A DNA stretch of 5,465 nt from Actinomycetota bacterium (lineage in GTDB: Bacteria > Actinomycetota > Actinomycetes > JACCUZ01), in the NCBI GenBank assembly GCA_030841195.1, contig JAVEDA010000080.1:1-5465 (forward strand), written 5' to 3'. The notes below the pieces were generated by a model, which was given only the letters and a program-made list of their open reading frames with translations, did no database searches and was not told where the DNA came from. A program made the position numbers and the translations under genes. Of the stretch, positions 4,926 to 5,465 are shown piece by piece (the stretch's first letter is position 1; each line of letters begins with the position of its first letter).

Positions 4926-5465
4926 TCACGGGCCGACCGTCAGGGTCTGCTCGATGTCCGCGGAACCGCCCTCGATGATGACGGTCCAGTCGCCGCTGTC
5001 GGCGAGCTCGACGACTGCCTCGCCCTCCTTGCCGGCGGGGACGTCGAACTCGGTGGCGACCTTGCCGGCCGGGTCCTTGAGCTCGAAGGTGCGGGTGCCG
5101 TCGGTCTCGTTCTCGAGCTTGAACTCGATCTTCTCGCCCTGGTCGGCGGTCGCCGGGTCCAGCCCGGCCAGGCCGCTGTTGTCGACCGACAGCTCGAGCT
5201 CGCGGTCGTAGCCCTTCTCGGAGGGGCTGGCGCTGCTGCCGGCGCCCGGGCCGGTGACGGTGACCTTCTGGCGGATCCCGTCGCCCTTCTGGCCGGGCTT
5301 GCAGGCGACCTCGTAGGTGCCGGCGGACAGGTCGACGTCCAGGTCCCGGCTGGTGCCCGGCCCGATGTTCTCGACCTCGCTGATTACCTTGGTGAACGCG
5401 TCGCCGGACTTCGCGTAGACGTAGACCTCGGTGACCTTGGAGCCGTCGTTGGTCACCGCGAACGT
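4926..5465 (-). CDS. EfeO-type cupredoxin protein with two cupredoxin-like repeats, N-terminus outside window
   Basis: The 179 visible residues are the C-terminal part of a protein whose start and probable export signal lie past the window edge. Residues 1-72 match the EfeO-type cupredoxin domain: TFAVTNDGSKVTEVYVY, then SEVENIGPGTSRDLDVDL (29-46), then YEVACKPG with Cys55. In EfeUOB iron importers this domain sits before an M75 (imelysin) domain and is thought to bind iron or copper in the periplasm. Here it is followed instead by a linker rich in Gly, Ser and Pro (about 72-85) and a second cupredoxin-like repeat (about 88-179) that ends the protein. The second repeat keeps the pattern (KIEFKLENE, EFDVPAG, VVELADSGDWTVIIEGG) but has Ile164 where the first has Cys55. 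There is no imelysin domain, so this is not full EfeO; it may be a stand-alone EfeO-cupredoxin protein. EfeO-type similarity is strong; iron transport is inference. Confidence 0.8.
   Translation of the reverse strand, partial: TFAVTNDGSKVTEVYVYAKSGDAFTKVISEVENIGPGTSRDLDVDLSAGTYEVACKPGQKGDGIRQKVTVTGPGAGSSASPSEKGYDRELELSVDNSGLAGLDPATADQGEKIEFKLENETDGTRTFELKDPAGKVATEFDVPAGKEGEAVVELADSGDWTVIIEGGSADIEQTLTVGP

Noticed and set aside
3362..4978. 538-residue plus-strand frame opposite the glycosyltransferase
   Set aside because: Composition is Arg/Gly/Ala-biased without motifs, and it covers the 3' end of the peptidase in another frame and the antisense of the glycosyltransferase.
4926..5465. Annotation as complete iron transporter component EfeO
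   Set aside because: The protein ends after the second cupredoxin-like repeat and has no M75 imelysin domain in the visible part.

Overview
The window is very GC-rich, coding-dense bacterial DNA with strong G/C preference at third codon positions, GTG starts and an apparent leaderless promoter. This points to a high-GC actinobacterium. The thiolase and the secreted peptidase look most like Nocardioides-type (Propionibacteriales) proteins, but that placement is from memory and is an inference. No mobile element, CRISPR array, tRNA or rRNA is visible.

Layout, left to right. (1) Positions 1-746, minus strand: N-terminal two thirds of a FadA-type thiolase, cut by the window edge, with a strong ribosome binding site. 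It has its own promoter-like sequence, overlapped by a TACT-N4-AGTA palindrome, in the 100-base gap before it. (2) Positions 847-2336, minus strand: a two-gene unit, an AlkD-type alkylpurine DNA glycosylase followed by a class I SAM-dependent methyltransferase, joined by an ATGA stop/start overlap. (3) Positions 2382-3719, plus strand, divergent from alkD across only 45 bases: a membrane-anchored or secreted HExxH metallopeptidase of the peptidase-MA type with an N-terminal NTF2-like-looking domain. (4) Positions 3716-4879, minus strand: an MGT-type family 1 glycosyltransferase, convergent with the peptidase and sharing the palindrome CTAG so that each strand reads TAG. (5) Positions 4926-5465, minus strand: the C-terminal part of an EfeO-type cupredoxin protein with two cupredoxin-like repeats and no imelysin (M75) domain.

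Apart from the coupled alkD/methyltransferase pair, the genes look like independent chromosomal functions: fatty-acid beta-oxidation, alkylation repair, envelope proteolysis, small-molecule glycosylation and a periplasmic metal-related protein. I do not see a clear new multi-gene system. The points most worth following are the glycosylase/methyltransferase coupling, the two-repeat EfeO-like protein whose second repeat lacks the metal-ligand cysteine, the palindrome in the thiolase promoter, and the very tight divergent and convergent gene junctions.
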